Assembly: GCA_945948555.1 (NCBI GenBank)
Contig: CAMFBM010000001.1
Coordinates: 98,309 to 162,308, forward strand
DNA: 64,000 nucleotides
Reading direction: 5' to 3'
From: an uncultured Bacteroidales bacterium
GTDB taxonomy: Bacteria; Bacteroidota; Bacteroidia; Bacteroidales; UBA932
The position numbers and the translations under genes were made by a program. Position 1 is the stretch's first letter, and every line of letters begins with the position of its first letter. This document shows positions 8,812 to 18,336 of this stretch, piece by piece. The notes under the pieces were generated by a model. It ran no database searches, was not told where the DNA came from, and saw only the letters and a list, made by a program, of their open reading frames with translations.

Positions 8812-11800
8812 ATGAGGCATATAGTTGTATTGATATTGGCATTGTTCATTGCAATGTCGTCATCTAATGCGCAAAATGCCGATAAGACGAATACCGGAAA
8901 ACAGTCCCGTACCCTGATTGGTGTGGTGAAGGACTCACAGGGGAAAGGACTTCCGGGTGCTGTAGTCTATTTAAAAAGCACGCCGTCGAAAGGCACGGAA
9001 ACGGATCGTTTCGGTAATTTCGAGTTGAAGGGCCTGCCTGAAGGCTCCTTAACTGTTATAGTGACTATGCTCGGTATGGAAGAGGTGGAGATTCTCTACA
9101 CCGGACAGGAAAGCACAGTCGTTACTCTGAAAGAACAGGCGCAAAGCATTGATGATGTAGTTGTGACCGGTATCGTCACAAGAAACCGCAATAGTTTTAC
9201 CGGATCGGCATCGACATTCTCGGGGCAGGAGTTGAAGAAAATTGGCACTACCAACATCCTTCAGAGTCTGAAAACGCTTGAACCTGCGATGACAATCGTG
9301 GAAAACAACCTTCGTGGTGCGGACCCGAATACTATGCCCGACCTTGAAATCAGGGGCAAGACAAGTATTGTCGGAGACCTTGAGTCGGACTATGAGAATG
9401 TGCCAAACCAACCTCTGTTCATTCTGGATGGGATGGAGGTGGAAATCAGCGCCATAGTCAATCTGAACATAGACAGGGTCAAAAGTGTGACCGTCCTGAA
9501 GGATGCCGCCTCCACTGCGATTTATGGTTCAAAGTCGGCCAACGGAGTCATCGTAGTGGAAACCGTTCCTCCTGAACCGGGACGACTCAGGGTCAGCTAC
9601 AGCGGAAATTTCGGCGTTCAATTCCCCGATCTGAGCGACTACAATCTGATGAATGCCGAAGAGAAACTCACTTTCGAGAAACTTGCCGGCAGATACACCT
9701 CCAGAACGGAAACAGAATCCCCGGAGCAGGATGCCCTTGACGAGCTCTACTATTCAAGGCTCAAGGCAGTGCGTTCCGGCGTGGATTCATACTGGCTTTC
9801 AGACCCTCTGAGGGTAGTCTTCAACCATTCCCACAATTTGTACGTGGATGGAGGAGACAACAATATGCAGTATGGCATAGGAGTAAACTACGGGAACGAG
9901 AAAGGAGTGATGAAAGGTTCCGACAGGGAATTGCTTGGAGGAAACATCCAGGTCAGATACCGGAAGAACAATTTCACATTCTCAAACAACTTCAACATAT
10001 CCTTGGTCAATTCGGATGCGGAACCTGTTTCTTTCGATATGTTCGCAAACGCCAATCCTTATTACAGGAAATACGCCGATGACGGTTCAGTCCCTCTGCT
10101 TCTTGAGGATCCGGCAGTTGCAGGGACCAACATCTACAATCCCCTGGCTCTCTTCAACATCACCAACACAAACCACACCAGGGATTTCGGTATTTCGGAC
10201 CAGTTTGACCTCACCTACAGGTTCCTCGGAGCTTTTTCCATAAGAGGTACATTCGGATTTATGAAGGACAACGCCGAAACGGAGGCTTTCAAGTCGCCTG
10301 ACCATCCGGATTTCACAGGAAGCATCGCGGAAAAGAAAGGGTCTTATTCAGAGGACAAGAATGACACATTCAGCTACAACGGAAGAATTGTCCTCAGCTT
10401 CGGAAAACTGTTCAAAGGTCAGCACAACGTAAGTGCCAATGCAAGCTGGGACTTCAGTGAGAAAAATCTCAAGAGGACCGGCTACAGTCTGACGGGTTTT
10501 GTCGGGGACTATCACAGGAATCCGGCTTTCTCGGCAGGTTTCGACCAGGGAACAAAACCCCTATATTCCAAATCCAGGTCAAGGTCCACGGGTTTCCTGA
10601 TCAGCGCCAACTATGCCTACAAGGGAAGATATATGGTTGACCTGAATTACAGGCTGGACGGATCTTCAGTCTTCGGAGCCGGCAGAATGTTCACGGGAAC
10701 CTGGTCATTCGGTGTGGCCTGGGATATAACAAATGAGAAATGGTTCAAGGCTGAATGGGTGAATTTCTTGAAAATAAGGTATTCTGCAGGTAATCCCGGC
10801 AATCAGAACTTCGATGCCTATATGTCTTCAGGAATATATGAATACAATCCTGAATATACCAATATCTTCGGGGAGAGTGCCATTCTCAACAAGGCCGCGA
10901 ACAGAAATCTGGCCTGGCAGAAGACCCTTGACCAGAACATCGGTCTTGACTTTACAGCCTGGGAAGAGAGAATAAGGATGTCCTTCGACTACTGGCACAA
11001 GAACACAAATCCACTCCTGGTTTCAATCAGTCTTCCACCGTCTGCAGGACAGACAAGGGCCTACACAAATCTTGGAGGACAGATTTCACAGGGGTTCTCC
11101 GGGACGATAAATGTCATCGCCATAAAAAAAAGGGAGACGAGGCTGGGCATGAACTGGTCCTTCCGTCACAGCAAATCGGTTTACACCGGAATAGGCGACA
11201 ATCTTGAATTCATGAACAATCACGGAAGTTCGGAGGTATTCAGGAGATATTATGACGGTGCCAGTCCTGACGACATCTGGGCTGTCAGATCCCTCGGAAT
11301 CGACCCGGCAACGGGAAAGGAAGTCTTTCTTACCAGAAACGGGGAATACACATTCCAATACAACGCATCCGACGAGGTCAAGGTGGGGTCCACGACTCCG
11401 GACCTTGAGGGAGTTATAGGACTTTCCTTTTACTGGAAGCAATTATCCGCAAGTATCAACTGCCGCTACCAACTTGGGGGGCAAATCTTTGCCTCAGCAC
11501 TATACAACAAGGTCGAGAACCTCAGTGAACAGCAGCTCTACTACAACGTAGACCGGAGGGCACTCTATGACAGATGGCAGAAGCCCGGAGACGAGGCACA
11601 GTTCAAGGCCATAGACAATCTTGATTCCACCCCTATGTCCTCAAGGTTTGTTCTTGACAACAACATCTTCTCATTTGAATCAATATCAGTTGGATATGAC
11701 ACAAACGCGGAATGGCTGAAGAAAATCAGGATTCAGGGAGCATCGATAAGATTGTACGCCAACAACATCTGGAGACTGTCATCCGTGAAGGAGGAAAGAG

Positions 11801-11856
11801 GCATCGAATATCCATTCTCCAACAGCGTCTCGCTATCAATCAGTCTCAGGTTCTAA
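8812..11856 (+). CDS. SusC/RagA-type TonB-dependent outer-membrane transporter
   Basis: A 1014-residue outer-membrane importer driven by TonB. A signal peptide (MRHIVVLILALFIAMSSSNAQ) is followed by a carboxypeptidase-regulatory-like domain (about 35-115, GVVKDSQGKGLPGAVVYLKS), the SusC signature VVVTGIVTRNRNSFTGS, a plug domain with LFILDGMEV and AASTAIYGSKSANGVIVVET, and a 22-strand barrel ending SISLRF. SusC proteins pair with a SusD lipoprotein lid to take up oligosaccharides or peptides. The start lies 3 bases after infB with no promoter consensus, so transcription may run through from infB. The substrate is unknown. The partner set downstream (DUF4843, PKD-like, zinc protease) suggests protein or peptide rather than glycan. 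Confidence 0.95.
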   Translation: MRHIVVLILALFIAMSSSNAQNADKTNTGKQSRTLIGVVKDSQGKGLPGAVVYLKSTPSKGTETDRFGNFELKGLPEGSLTVIVTMLGMEEVEILYTGQESTVVTLKEQAQSIDDVVVTGIVTRNRNSFTGSASTFSGQELKKIGTTNILQSLKTLEPAMTIVENNLRGADPNTMPDLEIRGKTSIVGDLESDYENVPNQPLFILDGMEVEISAIVNLNIDRVKSVTVLKDAASTAIYGSKSANGVIVVETVPPEPGRLRVSYSGNFGVQFPDLSDYNLMNAEEKLTFEKLAGRYTSRTETESPEQDALDELYYSRLKAVRSGVDSYWLSDPLRVVFNHSHNLYVDGGDNNMQYGIGVNYGNEKGVMKGSDRELLGGNIQVRYRKNNFTFSNNFNISLVNSDAEPVSFDMFANANPYYRKYADDGSVPLLLEDPAVAGTNIYNPLALFNITNTNHTRDFGISDQFDLTYRFLGAFSIRGTFGFMKDNAETEAFKSPDHPDFTGSIAEKKGSYSEDKNDTFSYNGRIVLSFGKLFKGQHNVSANASWDFSEKNLKRTGYSLTGFVGDYHRNPAFSAGFDQGTKPLYSKSRSRSTGFLISANYAYKGRYMVDLNYRLDGSSVFGAGRMFTGTWSFGVAWDITNEKWFKAEWVNFLKIRYSAGNPGNQNFDAYMSSGIYEYNPEYTNIFGESAILNKAANRNLAWQKTLDQNIGLDFTAWEERIRMSFDYWHKNTNPLLVSISLPPSAGQTRAYTNLGGQISQGFSGTINVIAIKKRETRLGMNWSFRHSKSVYTGIGDNLEFMNNHGSSEVFRRYYDGASPDDIWAVRSLGIDPATGKEVFLTRNGEYTFQYNASDEVKVGSTTPDLEGVIGLSFYWKQLSASINCRYQLGGQIFASALYNKVENLSEQQLYYNVDRRALYDRWQKPGDEAQFKAIDNLDSTPMSSRFVLDNNIFSFESISVGYDTNAEWLKKIRIQGASIRLYANNIWRLSSVKEERGIEYPFSNSVSLSISLRF

Positions 11857-11870
11857 GAACTCCCATATAT

Positions 11871-13358
11871 ATGAAAAATATGAAAAAATATGTAATATAT
11901 ATGTTTCTGTCGGCTTTTCCACTGATGGCGGTCACCTCGTGCCGTGCATGGCTTGATGTGGATTCTGAGGACAGGATTCTCGAGGACAAATTGTTCTCAA
12001 GCACCGATGGATTCTATACGGCACTCAACGGAGTTTATGTGGATCTTGTCAACAGGGATCTCTACAGCGGCACACTTGGGCCTCTCACTGCGGATGTCCT
12101 TGCACAGTATTGGAATACGGAGGCGGATTCACATCTGTACGGTTCGCTCTCACTACTTCTGCCTGAAGCGAAAAGAACAGCTGTGAACGGTTTGTGGACA
12201 AGAGCATATTTCCTTATTCTGAATATAAACAAGATTATCAGCCACTGCGATGATAAACGGGGAACTGTACTCAATGAAAAGGATTACAGCATAATTAAAG
12301 GAGAAGCACTTGCACTGAGGGCTCTGCTGCATTTTGAGCTCCTAAGGTATTTCGGCCCTGTTTTCAGTGTGTCTGCAGGAAAGGATGCGATTCCTTATGT
12401 CACTGAACCTGAGCCTCAGGTAAATCCGATTCTGCCGGCGATGAGCGTAATTTCCAAGCTCAATTCCGACATAACGGAAGCCATTGGGTTGCTGGAGGAA
12501 TATGACCCCGTGCTTGTTTACGGGAAGAACGAGACAGACAATTCAGGACGCAATATCTATGCTTACAGGAACCTGAGGATGAACTGCTTCGCCGTAAAAG
12601 CCCTTGGCGCAAGGGTCAATATGTACCTGAGTTATCTGAATGATTACCGTGGGAAAGCACTTGCATATGCTGAGGAAGTTATTCGGGAGGCCTCCGCATT
12701 CTTTCCTTTCTCGACAAGGGAGGAAGTGAGCGGGCAGGCCGCAACCGGAAACGTGAATGTCTCTGCCCAGGACAGAATCCTTTCATCCGACATCCTTTTT
12801 GCCGTTTACAATATCAAACGCGGGGCCGACATATATGAATATCTGTTCTCCCCTTCTCTTCAAATCAACCGGTTGCTTTCCGTGACCGGCAGTGGATACA
12901 GGAGTATCTACCCCGAAGAAAGCGATCTGAGGACATATCAGTGGACTGCCAGAAAGGATGTTGCGGGGAACGACATAATGTGTTTTGTGAAATATGAAGG
13001 GATGGAGGTGGATGGCAAATCATATCCATATATGATTCCGGTACTGAGAATGTCGGAGATGTTCCTGATTGCTGCTGAATGTTATGCTGTTGAGGGGAAG
13101 GAGGACCTTGCATACGAAAGGCTGAACACACTGAGGAACGCACGGCAGACCTCAAAAGTAACTTCTGCCATAGAGGCGGAAATTGAAAATGAATATGTCA
13201 GGGAGTTTGTGGGTGAGGGACAGTATTTCTGGTTCTGCAAGAGAAAGAACTACCATAGTCTCAGCTGTCTGTATGACAGGTCCAGACCGGACAGAAACAT
13301 TAGCACGGAAGACTATGTGTTTGAATTGCCTCAAAGCGAAGGAGGATTCAGAGAATGA
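11871..13358 (+). CDS. SusD/RagB-type surface lipoprotein
   Basis: A 495-residue lipoprotein with signal peptide MKNMKKYVIYMFLSAF and lipobox VTSC. The start at 11871 is chosen because the frame upstream overlaps susC and lacks the signal. SusD features are the LDVDSEDRILEDKLFSS opening, the TPR-like helices around EALALRALLHFELLRYFG, and the C-terminal segment MIPVLRMSEMFLIAAECYA. SusD proteins bind the ligand on the cell surface and act as the lid of the SusC barrel. The gene begins 14 bases after susC and its stop overlaps the next ATG (ATGA), so the proteins are likely made together. Confidence 0.94.
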   Translation: MKNMKKYVIYMFLSAFPLMAVTSCRAWLDVDSEDRILEDKLFSSTDGFYTALNGVYVDLVNRDLYSGTLGPLTADVLAQYWNTEADSHLYGSLSLLLPEAKRTAVNGLWTRAYFLILNINKIISHCDDKRGTVLNEKDYSIIKGEALALRALLHFELLRYFGPVFSVSAGKDAIPYVTEPEPQVNPILPAMSVISKLNSDITEAIGLLEEYDPVLVYGKNETDNSGRNIYAYRNLRMNCFAVKALGARVNMYLSYLNDYRGKALAYAEEVIREASAFFPFSTREEVSGQAATGNVNVSAQDRILSSDILFAVYNIKRGADIYEYLFSPSLQINRLLSVTGSGYRSIYPEESDLRTYQWTARKDVAGNDIMCFVKYEGMEVDGKSYPYMIPVLRMSEMFLIAAECYAVEGKEDLAYERLNTLRNARQTSKVTSAIEAEIENEYVREFVGEGQYFWFCKRKNYHSLSCLYDRSRPDRNISTEDYVFELPQSEGGFRE

Positions 13359-14107
13359 GAAGAATGACAATGGAAATTGCGGCGGCATTCCTGATTGCGG
13401 GATGTTCATCCGGTATAGACACCTACACCGGAAATGCAGGTGTGTATTTTGCAATGCCTTCCGGCACATCATACGCCAATTCCGACACGACATACACGGA
13501 CACTTCAATACTTCCGTTTGTTGTCACTGATGATACTGAAGCCGTTTTCCACCTGAAAATCAAGATTTTGGGGAAAGTAGAAAAATGGGACCGGAAAGTG
13601 TCTGTCAGAGTGGTGGAAGAAGAATCCACCACATTGTCTGAGGATTATGATGCTCTTGACCCATATTATATTCTGAAGGCCGGGGAGGTTTTCGGGACTG
13701 TTCCCATCAGATTTCACCGCACGGCTTCCCTGGAGGGGGAAGAAAGGACATTGACCGTTGAACTGGTTCCGAATGAGGATTTCTCGCTGCCCATAAGCCT
13801 TTGGAGAAATTCGTCAACGGAATACGTGAATGTCATCAGACACAGTATCAGGGTGAGTGACAAATATGTGCAGCTGCCGGGATATGCACCCGGACATTTC
13901 GGCCCGTTTTCACAGAAGAAAATGAAAATCCTGCTGGAACTGTTCTCTATGAATTTGATGGATTTCAACGAGAAACTGCCCGTAACGGTAACCAAAGCCC
14001 TTGGCCAGAAATTCGACAGATGGCTCAAGGAAATGAAAGCGAAAGGAGAAACGGTGCTGGAAGAAGACGGCTCCGAAATGAAAGCAGGAGATTATATATA
14101 TCTATGA
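13355..14107 (+). CDS. DUF4843 domain-containing lipoprotein
   Basis: A 250-residue putative lipoprotein with a short signal (MRRMTMEIAAAFLIAGC) and lipobox IAGC. The segments NAGVYFAMPSG, LPFVVTDDTEAVFHLKIKILG and TVPIRFHRTASL match my memory of DUF4843, a Bacteroidetes surface domain found next to SusD. It overlaps the susD stop by ATGA and the next gene in the same way. The biochemical role is not known; a structural or ligand-binding accessory of the SusCD complex is an inference from position. Confidence 0.8.
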   Translation: MRRMTMEIAAAFLIAGCSSGIDTYTGNAGVYFAMPSGTSYANSDTTYTDTSILPFVVTDDTEAVFHLKIKILGKVEKWDRKVSVRVVEEESTTLSEDYDALDPYYILKAGEVFGTVPIRFHRTASLEGEERTLTVELVPNEDFSLPISLWRNSSTEYVNVIRHSIRVSDKYVQLPGYAPGHFGPFSQKKMKILLELFSMNLMDFNEKLPVTVTKALGQKFDRWLKEMKAKGETVLEEDGSEMKAGDYIYL

Positions 14108-15657
14108 TTGAAAGAATATTGAATATTTCGGGAATAATGAATATTCCTAAACTGGCAATCGCAGCTTTCGTGACGGCCGGGAGTGTCTGCGGATGTTTCA
14201 GAGACAAAGGGAATTATGACTATATTGAAGTCAATGAGGCAATTATCTCGGACCATGGATTTACAGAAAAATACGATGTGCGCCTTAATGAAAGTACACT
14301 TGACATCGTTCCGGAAATAACATTCACAAAGGACAGCGAGGGAAAAGGAGACTACGGCTACGAATGGGTTGCAGTCGGACAAAACTTCTACAGGGGTCAG
14401 AGGTTTACCATAGGTACCGAAAGGGAATTGCATTACCCGGTCAGGCTTGCCGCGGAAGAATACATCCTGTACTTCAAAGTGACCGACAAGTCAACTGATC
14501 TTGTTTTCAGCAAGAGTGTCGGTCTGAATGTCAGGTCGCTGTACTCAACCGGATGGCTGCTTGGCGGTGAAGAACCGGACGGGTCGGGTCAGGTAGATAT
14601 GATCTCGTTCAGTGCACAGACAAAATATCTCACCAGGACTCTGACCTTCAATGATGGTCTTGAAACAGGACCTGTCCGTCTTGTCTGGATTGACAATGAT
14701 GAATGGACATCTGAAAACAGATTGTATGTTTCCACTGACAGGGGCACATTCAAGTTCGACAGGGAAAGTTTCACCGGTTCCCCTTACACATCTTTGGTAC
14801 ATTCATTCGTTCTGCCGCCTGAGGGAGACTGCGTAATGACTGACAGCCAGAAAATCTCCGACAAGAGACACGTCGTGATTGTGGACTCAAGGGCATACGT
14901 GGTGAGTTCGGACGGAGGAATGATCGGGAATACTTTCAGTGTCACTGCCGAGGGACAGGAATGTGAGACTGCACCCAAGATGATGTGCAATCACAAATCC
15001 AGGGACATCAGAATGTTCATCTTCCTGGATTCCGTCAGGAAACGCTTCTGCTATATCAGCGGACTGACAGTCAAGGAATTCATCCCGCTGCCCGATTCCG
15101 AGGGAGATGCATACAGTTACGACACAATGAAAGATTTCCCGCACGGTCTGGACATGGTGACCGCCGTCAATTCATTTTTCGGATCCGGCCAGAGCGCAGC
15201 CATAATGAAGAATCCGGATGACGGTTCTGTCTGGATTTACTGTATGACAGCCAACAACGCGGGTACATACGGAAAAGAAGGCCGTTACAAGGCGGATTTG
15301 TCCGTAGCCACGGATTTTGACCGCGCTCAGCACATCGTGATGACCACAAATCACGGTTATCTGATTTATAGTGTGGAGAACAGGTTGTATGGTTTCAATT
15401 TCAGGAGCACCCCTCAGACCTGTATTCTGCTGGAGACTTTCAACGCTCCAGTTACCTGTCTCAAGGCGGACAATGAGACCGATGAAAAATATAATGACAT
15501 CTTTTTTGTTGCGACATACGATGATTCATCTCCGCGCAGCGGAATACTTTATAAATATAAGGTGACAGATTCACCTGACGAAACGGAAATTACAAGACTG
15601 GAAAGTTTTGACAAAGGTTTTCTTAAAATTCACAGCATTTGCTATAAACATTTTTAA
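14104..15657 (+). CDS. PKD-like family lipoprotein
   Basis: A 517-residue secreted protein with an N-terminal signal ending VCGC (lipobox). The start at 14104 overlaps the previous stop (ATGA); an alternative ATG at 14137 (MNIPKLAIAAF) would give a tighter signal peptide. After the lipobox comes an Ig/PKD-like beta-sandwich (about 25-145, with YDVRLNESTLDIVPEI), then a repetitive beta-rich part containing STGWLLGGEEPDG and many YxxxG strands, which may be a propeller. Families called PKD-like lipoprotein are regular partners of DUF4843 and the zinc protease below. The function is unproven; surface binding is likely. Confidence 0.75.
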   Translation: MIERILNISGIMNIPKLAIAAFVTAGSVCGCFRDKGNYDYIEVNEAIISDHGFTEKYDVRLNESTLDIVPEITFTKDSEGKGDYGYEWVAVGQNFYRGQRFTIGTERELHYPVRLAAEEYILYFKVTDKSTDLVFSKSVGLNVRSLYSTGWLLGGEEPDGSGQVDMISFSAQTKYLTRTLTFNDGLETGPVRLVWIDNDEWTSENRLYVSTDRGTFKFDRESFTGSPYTSLVHSFVLPPEGDCVMTDSQKISDKRHVVIVDSRAYVVSSDGGMIGNTFSVTAEGQECETAPKMMCNHKSRDIRMFIFLDSVRKRFCYISGLTVKEFIPLPDSEGDAYSYDTMKDFPHGLDMVTAVNSFFGSGQSAAIMKNPDDGSVWIYCMTANNAGTYGKEGRYKADLSVATDFDRAQHIVMTTNHGYLIYSVENRLYGFNFRSTPQTCILLETFNAPVTCLKADNETDEKYNDIFFVATYDDSSPRSGILYKYKVTDSPDETEITRLESFDKGFLKIHSICYKHF

Positions 15658-15668
15658 CGATTTACGAA

Positions 15669-18314
15669 ATGAAGTCAAGAAGATTGATGATGACATTATG
15701 CTCCCTGCTTTGTGTGGGGGTGCTGGCTTTGGATGCTGCGCCGAAAAGCAGCCCTAAAGTAAAGAAAAAGAAGAAAGGTGCGGTGGAAGCCGTTGACACG
15801 GTGAAGAAGGAAAAGAAAGACAAATATGCCGAGGCCATCAAGGATGCAAAGATCTATGACGGTCTGATAAAAATGTATATGACCCCCAAGGAGGAACTCC
15901 TCTTTGAAATCAGTGAGGAAAACCTCAGACATCTTTATCTGCTTACCAACAGGCTTACGGAGACCAGCGACGACGCTGCCTTTGCCGCAGGTCAGATGAT
16001 GGGTAACCAGATAATGTTCAGGATGGAGGCCGATACATCATACGTGCATTTCTACAACGTCTCGACCTACAACCGTCTGCGTCCCGGGGACGAGATTGGA
16101 GAAGCCTTTTTCAAGAATCACCGCGACCCTGTTCTCAAGTCATTCAAGGTCAAGGCATTCAAAAAAGACAGCTGTTATCTGGTCGATATGACTTCTTTTT
16201 TCAAGTCCAATGAAAAAATCATTACTCCCCTCCAGTACAGTCCCAATATAATGGGGTCGAAGAGCGGAAGTTACGATGCAGAGGCAGCAAGAATTACCGA
16301 AGTAAAATCTTTTCCGAAGAATGTTGAGATTTCATCAGTGATGAATTTCAAAAGCGAGCCCTCTCCATATTGGGTGAAGGTTCGCAGATCAATCCTGCTT
16401 CTTCCTGACAAGCCTATGAAAGTGCGCTACCAGGACAACAGGGTGGGCTACTTCTCCACTATGTACAACTGGTACAGCTCTGACATTGACAATGTCGAGC
16501 CTCGCGAAATCATCCACAGATGGAGACTTGAGCCTAAGCAGGGAGAAGAGGAGGCCTATTTCCGTGGAGAGCCGGTTGAACCTGCCGAGCCCATTGTCTT
16601 CTATGTTGATTCATCCTTCCCGGAGAAATGGAAGGAAGCCGTCAAAAGAGGTATTGAAGACTGGCAGATAGCCTTCGAGGCAGCAGGTTTCAAAAATGCC
16701 ATCATTGCAAGGGACTATCCATCTCCAGCGGATAGCACAGGTTTCGATCCGGATGACATCAGATACAACTGCATAAGATATATTGCAACGGACATTGCCA
16801 ATGCTTCCGGCCCAAGTTATGTTGACCCCCGCTCAGGAGAAATCCTCGTTGGAGATGTCAACTGGTACCACAATGTCATTTCTCTCGTCAGCAACTGGCG
16901 TTTCAGCCAGACTGCGGCAGTTGATCCACGCGTCAGGAAAACCGTAATGGACGATGATGTGATGAATGAATCACTTAGATATGTCGCTTCCCACGAGGTG
17001 GGTCATACCCTGGGACTGATGCATAATATGGGGGCAAGCTGGTCTTTCCCAGTGGATTCACTCAGAAGTCCCTCATTCACTCAGAAATACGGAACCACCC
17101 CGTCCATTATGGACTATGCACGCAACAACTATATTGCACAGCCGGGAGATTTGGAGAAAGGGGTCAGGATGGTTCCGCCTCTTGTTGGAGTTTACGACAT
17201 CCATGCAATCAACTGGGGCTACAGAATCTTCGAAGGGAATCTCACTCCTGAACAGGAGAAGACTCTGCTCAACAAAATAGTTCTGGAAAAAGTCACAGAC
17301 CCGATGTACAGGTTCGGAGCACAACAGTTCCCGAACAGTATCAGTCCAGCGGATCTGACTGAGGATCTTGGCAACGACCATTTCAAGGCCGGAGATTACT
17401 GCATTGCCAATCTTAAGAGAATCGTCCCTAATCTTGAGCAGTGGCTCTACAAAGAGGGAGATGATTATATGGAAATCAAGGTAAAGCTATTCAATCTCGT
17501 AAACCAGTACAAAAGGGTAGTCTGGCACGTGATGCCTTATCTTGGCGGTGTCTATTTCTATGACTTCGTGCAGGGCGACGGCTCGAATACAAGAGCCCGC
17601 GTCTATGTTGACAAGGCAACCCAGAAAAAAGCAATGAACTGGCTTGTGAACGAAGCCCTGACATTCCGCCATTGGCTTCTTCCGGAAAGACTTATGGACA
17701 TAACCGGCTACGGTTCAGGAGACCTTGACAGTTACCAGAGAGCAGTTGTCGGGAAAATGTTCGGAGCCTCAACCCTTACCTTCATTGCCGAGGGAGAACG
17801 TTCCGGACAGAGCGACCTTTACACCCTCGACGGTTATTTGAAAGATGCCGTTGACGCTGTTCTGGTAAATACTCTCAAAAGAAAGAAACTGACAATCGAA
17901 GATATGAATATGCAGAATGCGATGGTAGCTTCCCTTGCCGAGCTGTCAGACCTGATCAAGCCTCAGGCTCCCGGAGTCGGTGCTCCCGGACTATCATCCA
18001 ATGAGACTGCTAACGAGCTGGTGCTCATCCGCGACGCCCTCAGTGAGATGGAACACAGCATCTGCTCTGAGTCATTCTGCAGTCACAGTCATCACCCGGA
18101 GCATGATGCAAACGGAATGGAAACTTCATATTTCCGTCAGACGAATGACCTTCCGAAACTATCCGGAGCCCTGGCACGACCTATAGCCTTGAAGGAGCTA
18201 AAGAGAACCATATCCATTTACAAGGCCGCTGCAGCATCCGCAGACAGCAGGTCAAAAGCATTCTACCAATACCAGATCGAAAAAGTGGAAAGATTAATGA
18301 AATCCCAAAACTAA
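15669..18314 (+). CDS. Large secreted zinc-dependent metalloprotease, metzincin-like (DUF5117/DUF5118 type)
   Basis: An 881-residue protein with a signal peptide (MKSRRLMMTLCSLLCVGVLALDA) followed by a Lys-rich stretch. The catalytic zinc site is HEVGHTLGLMH near residue 442, the HExxHxxGxxH metzincin motif, and about 35 residues later SIMDYAR supplies a Met-turn. The N-terminal half (about 50-330) corresponds to the DUF5118/DUF5117 domains that precede this catalytic domain in Bacteroidetes. The gene starts 11 bases after the PKD-like gene, in line with SusC, SusD and DUF4843. A cell-surface or periplasmic protease feeding peptides to the SusCD pair is the simplest reading, but this is an inference. 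Substrate and anchoring are unknown. Confidence 0.88.
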   Translation: MKSRRLMMTLCSLLCVGVLALDAAPKSSPKVKKKKKGAVEAVDTVKKEKKDKYAEAIKDAKIYDGLIKMYMTPKEELLFEISEENLRHLYLLTNRLTETSDDAAFAAGQMMGNQIMFRMEADTSYVHFYNVSTYNRLRPGDEIGEAFFKNHRDPVLKSFKVKAFKKDSCYLVDMTSFFKSNEKIITPLQYSPNIMGSKSGSYDAEAARITEVKSFPKNVEISSVMNFKSEPSPYWVKVRRSILLLPDKPMKVRYQDNRVGYFSTMYNWYSSDIDNVEPREIIHRWRLEPKQGEEEAYFRGEPVEPAEPIVFYVDSSFPEKWKEAVKRGIEDWQIAFEAAGFKNAIIARDYPSPADSTGFDPDDIRYNCIRYIATDIANASGPSYVDPRSGEILVGDVNWYHNVISLVSNWRFSQTAAVDPRVRKTVMDDDVMNESLRYVASHEVGHTLGLMHNMGASWSFPVDSLRSPSFTQKYGTTPSIMDYARNNYIAQPGDLEKGVRMVPPLVGVYDIHAINWGYRIFEGNLTPEQEKTLLNKIVLEKVTDPMYRFGAQQFPNSISPADLTEDLGNDHFKAGDYCIANLKRIVPNLEQWLYKEGDDYMEIKVKLFNLVNQYKRVVWHVMPYLGGVYFYDFVQGDGSNTRARVYVDKATQKKAMNWLVNEALTFRHWLLPERLMDITGYGSGDLDSYQRAVVGKMFGASTLTFIAEGERSGQSDLYTLDGYLKDAVDAVLVNTLKRKKLTIEDMNMQNAMVASLAELSDLIKPQAPGVGAPGLSSNETANELVLIRDALSEMEHSICSESFCSHSHHPEHDANGMETSYFRQTNDLPKLSGALARPIALKELKRTISIYKAAAASADSRSKAFYQYQIEKVERLMKSQN

Positions 18315-18336
18315 AGTTAAAAATAAACAAAGTATT

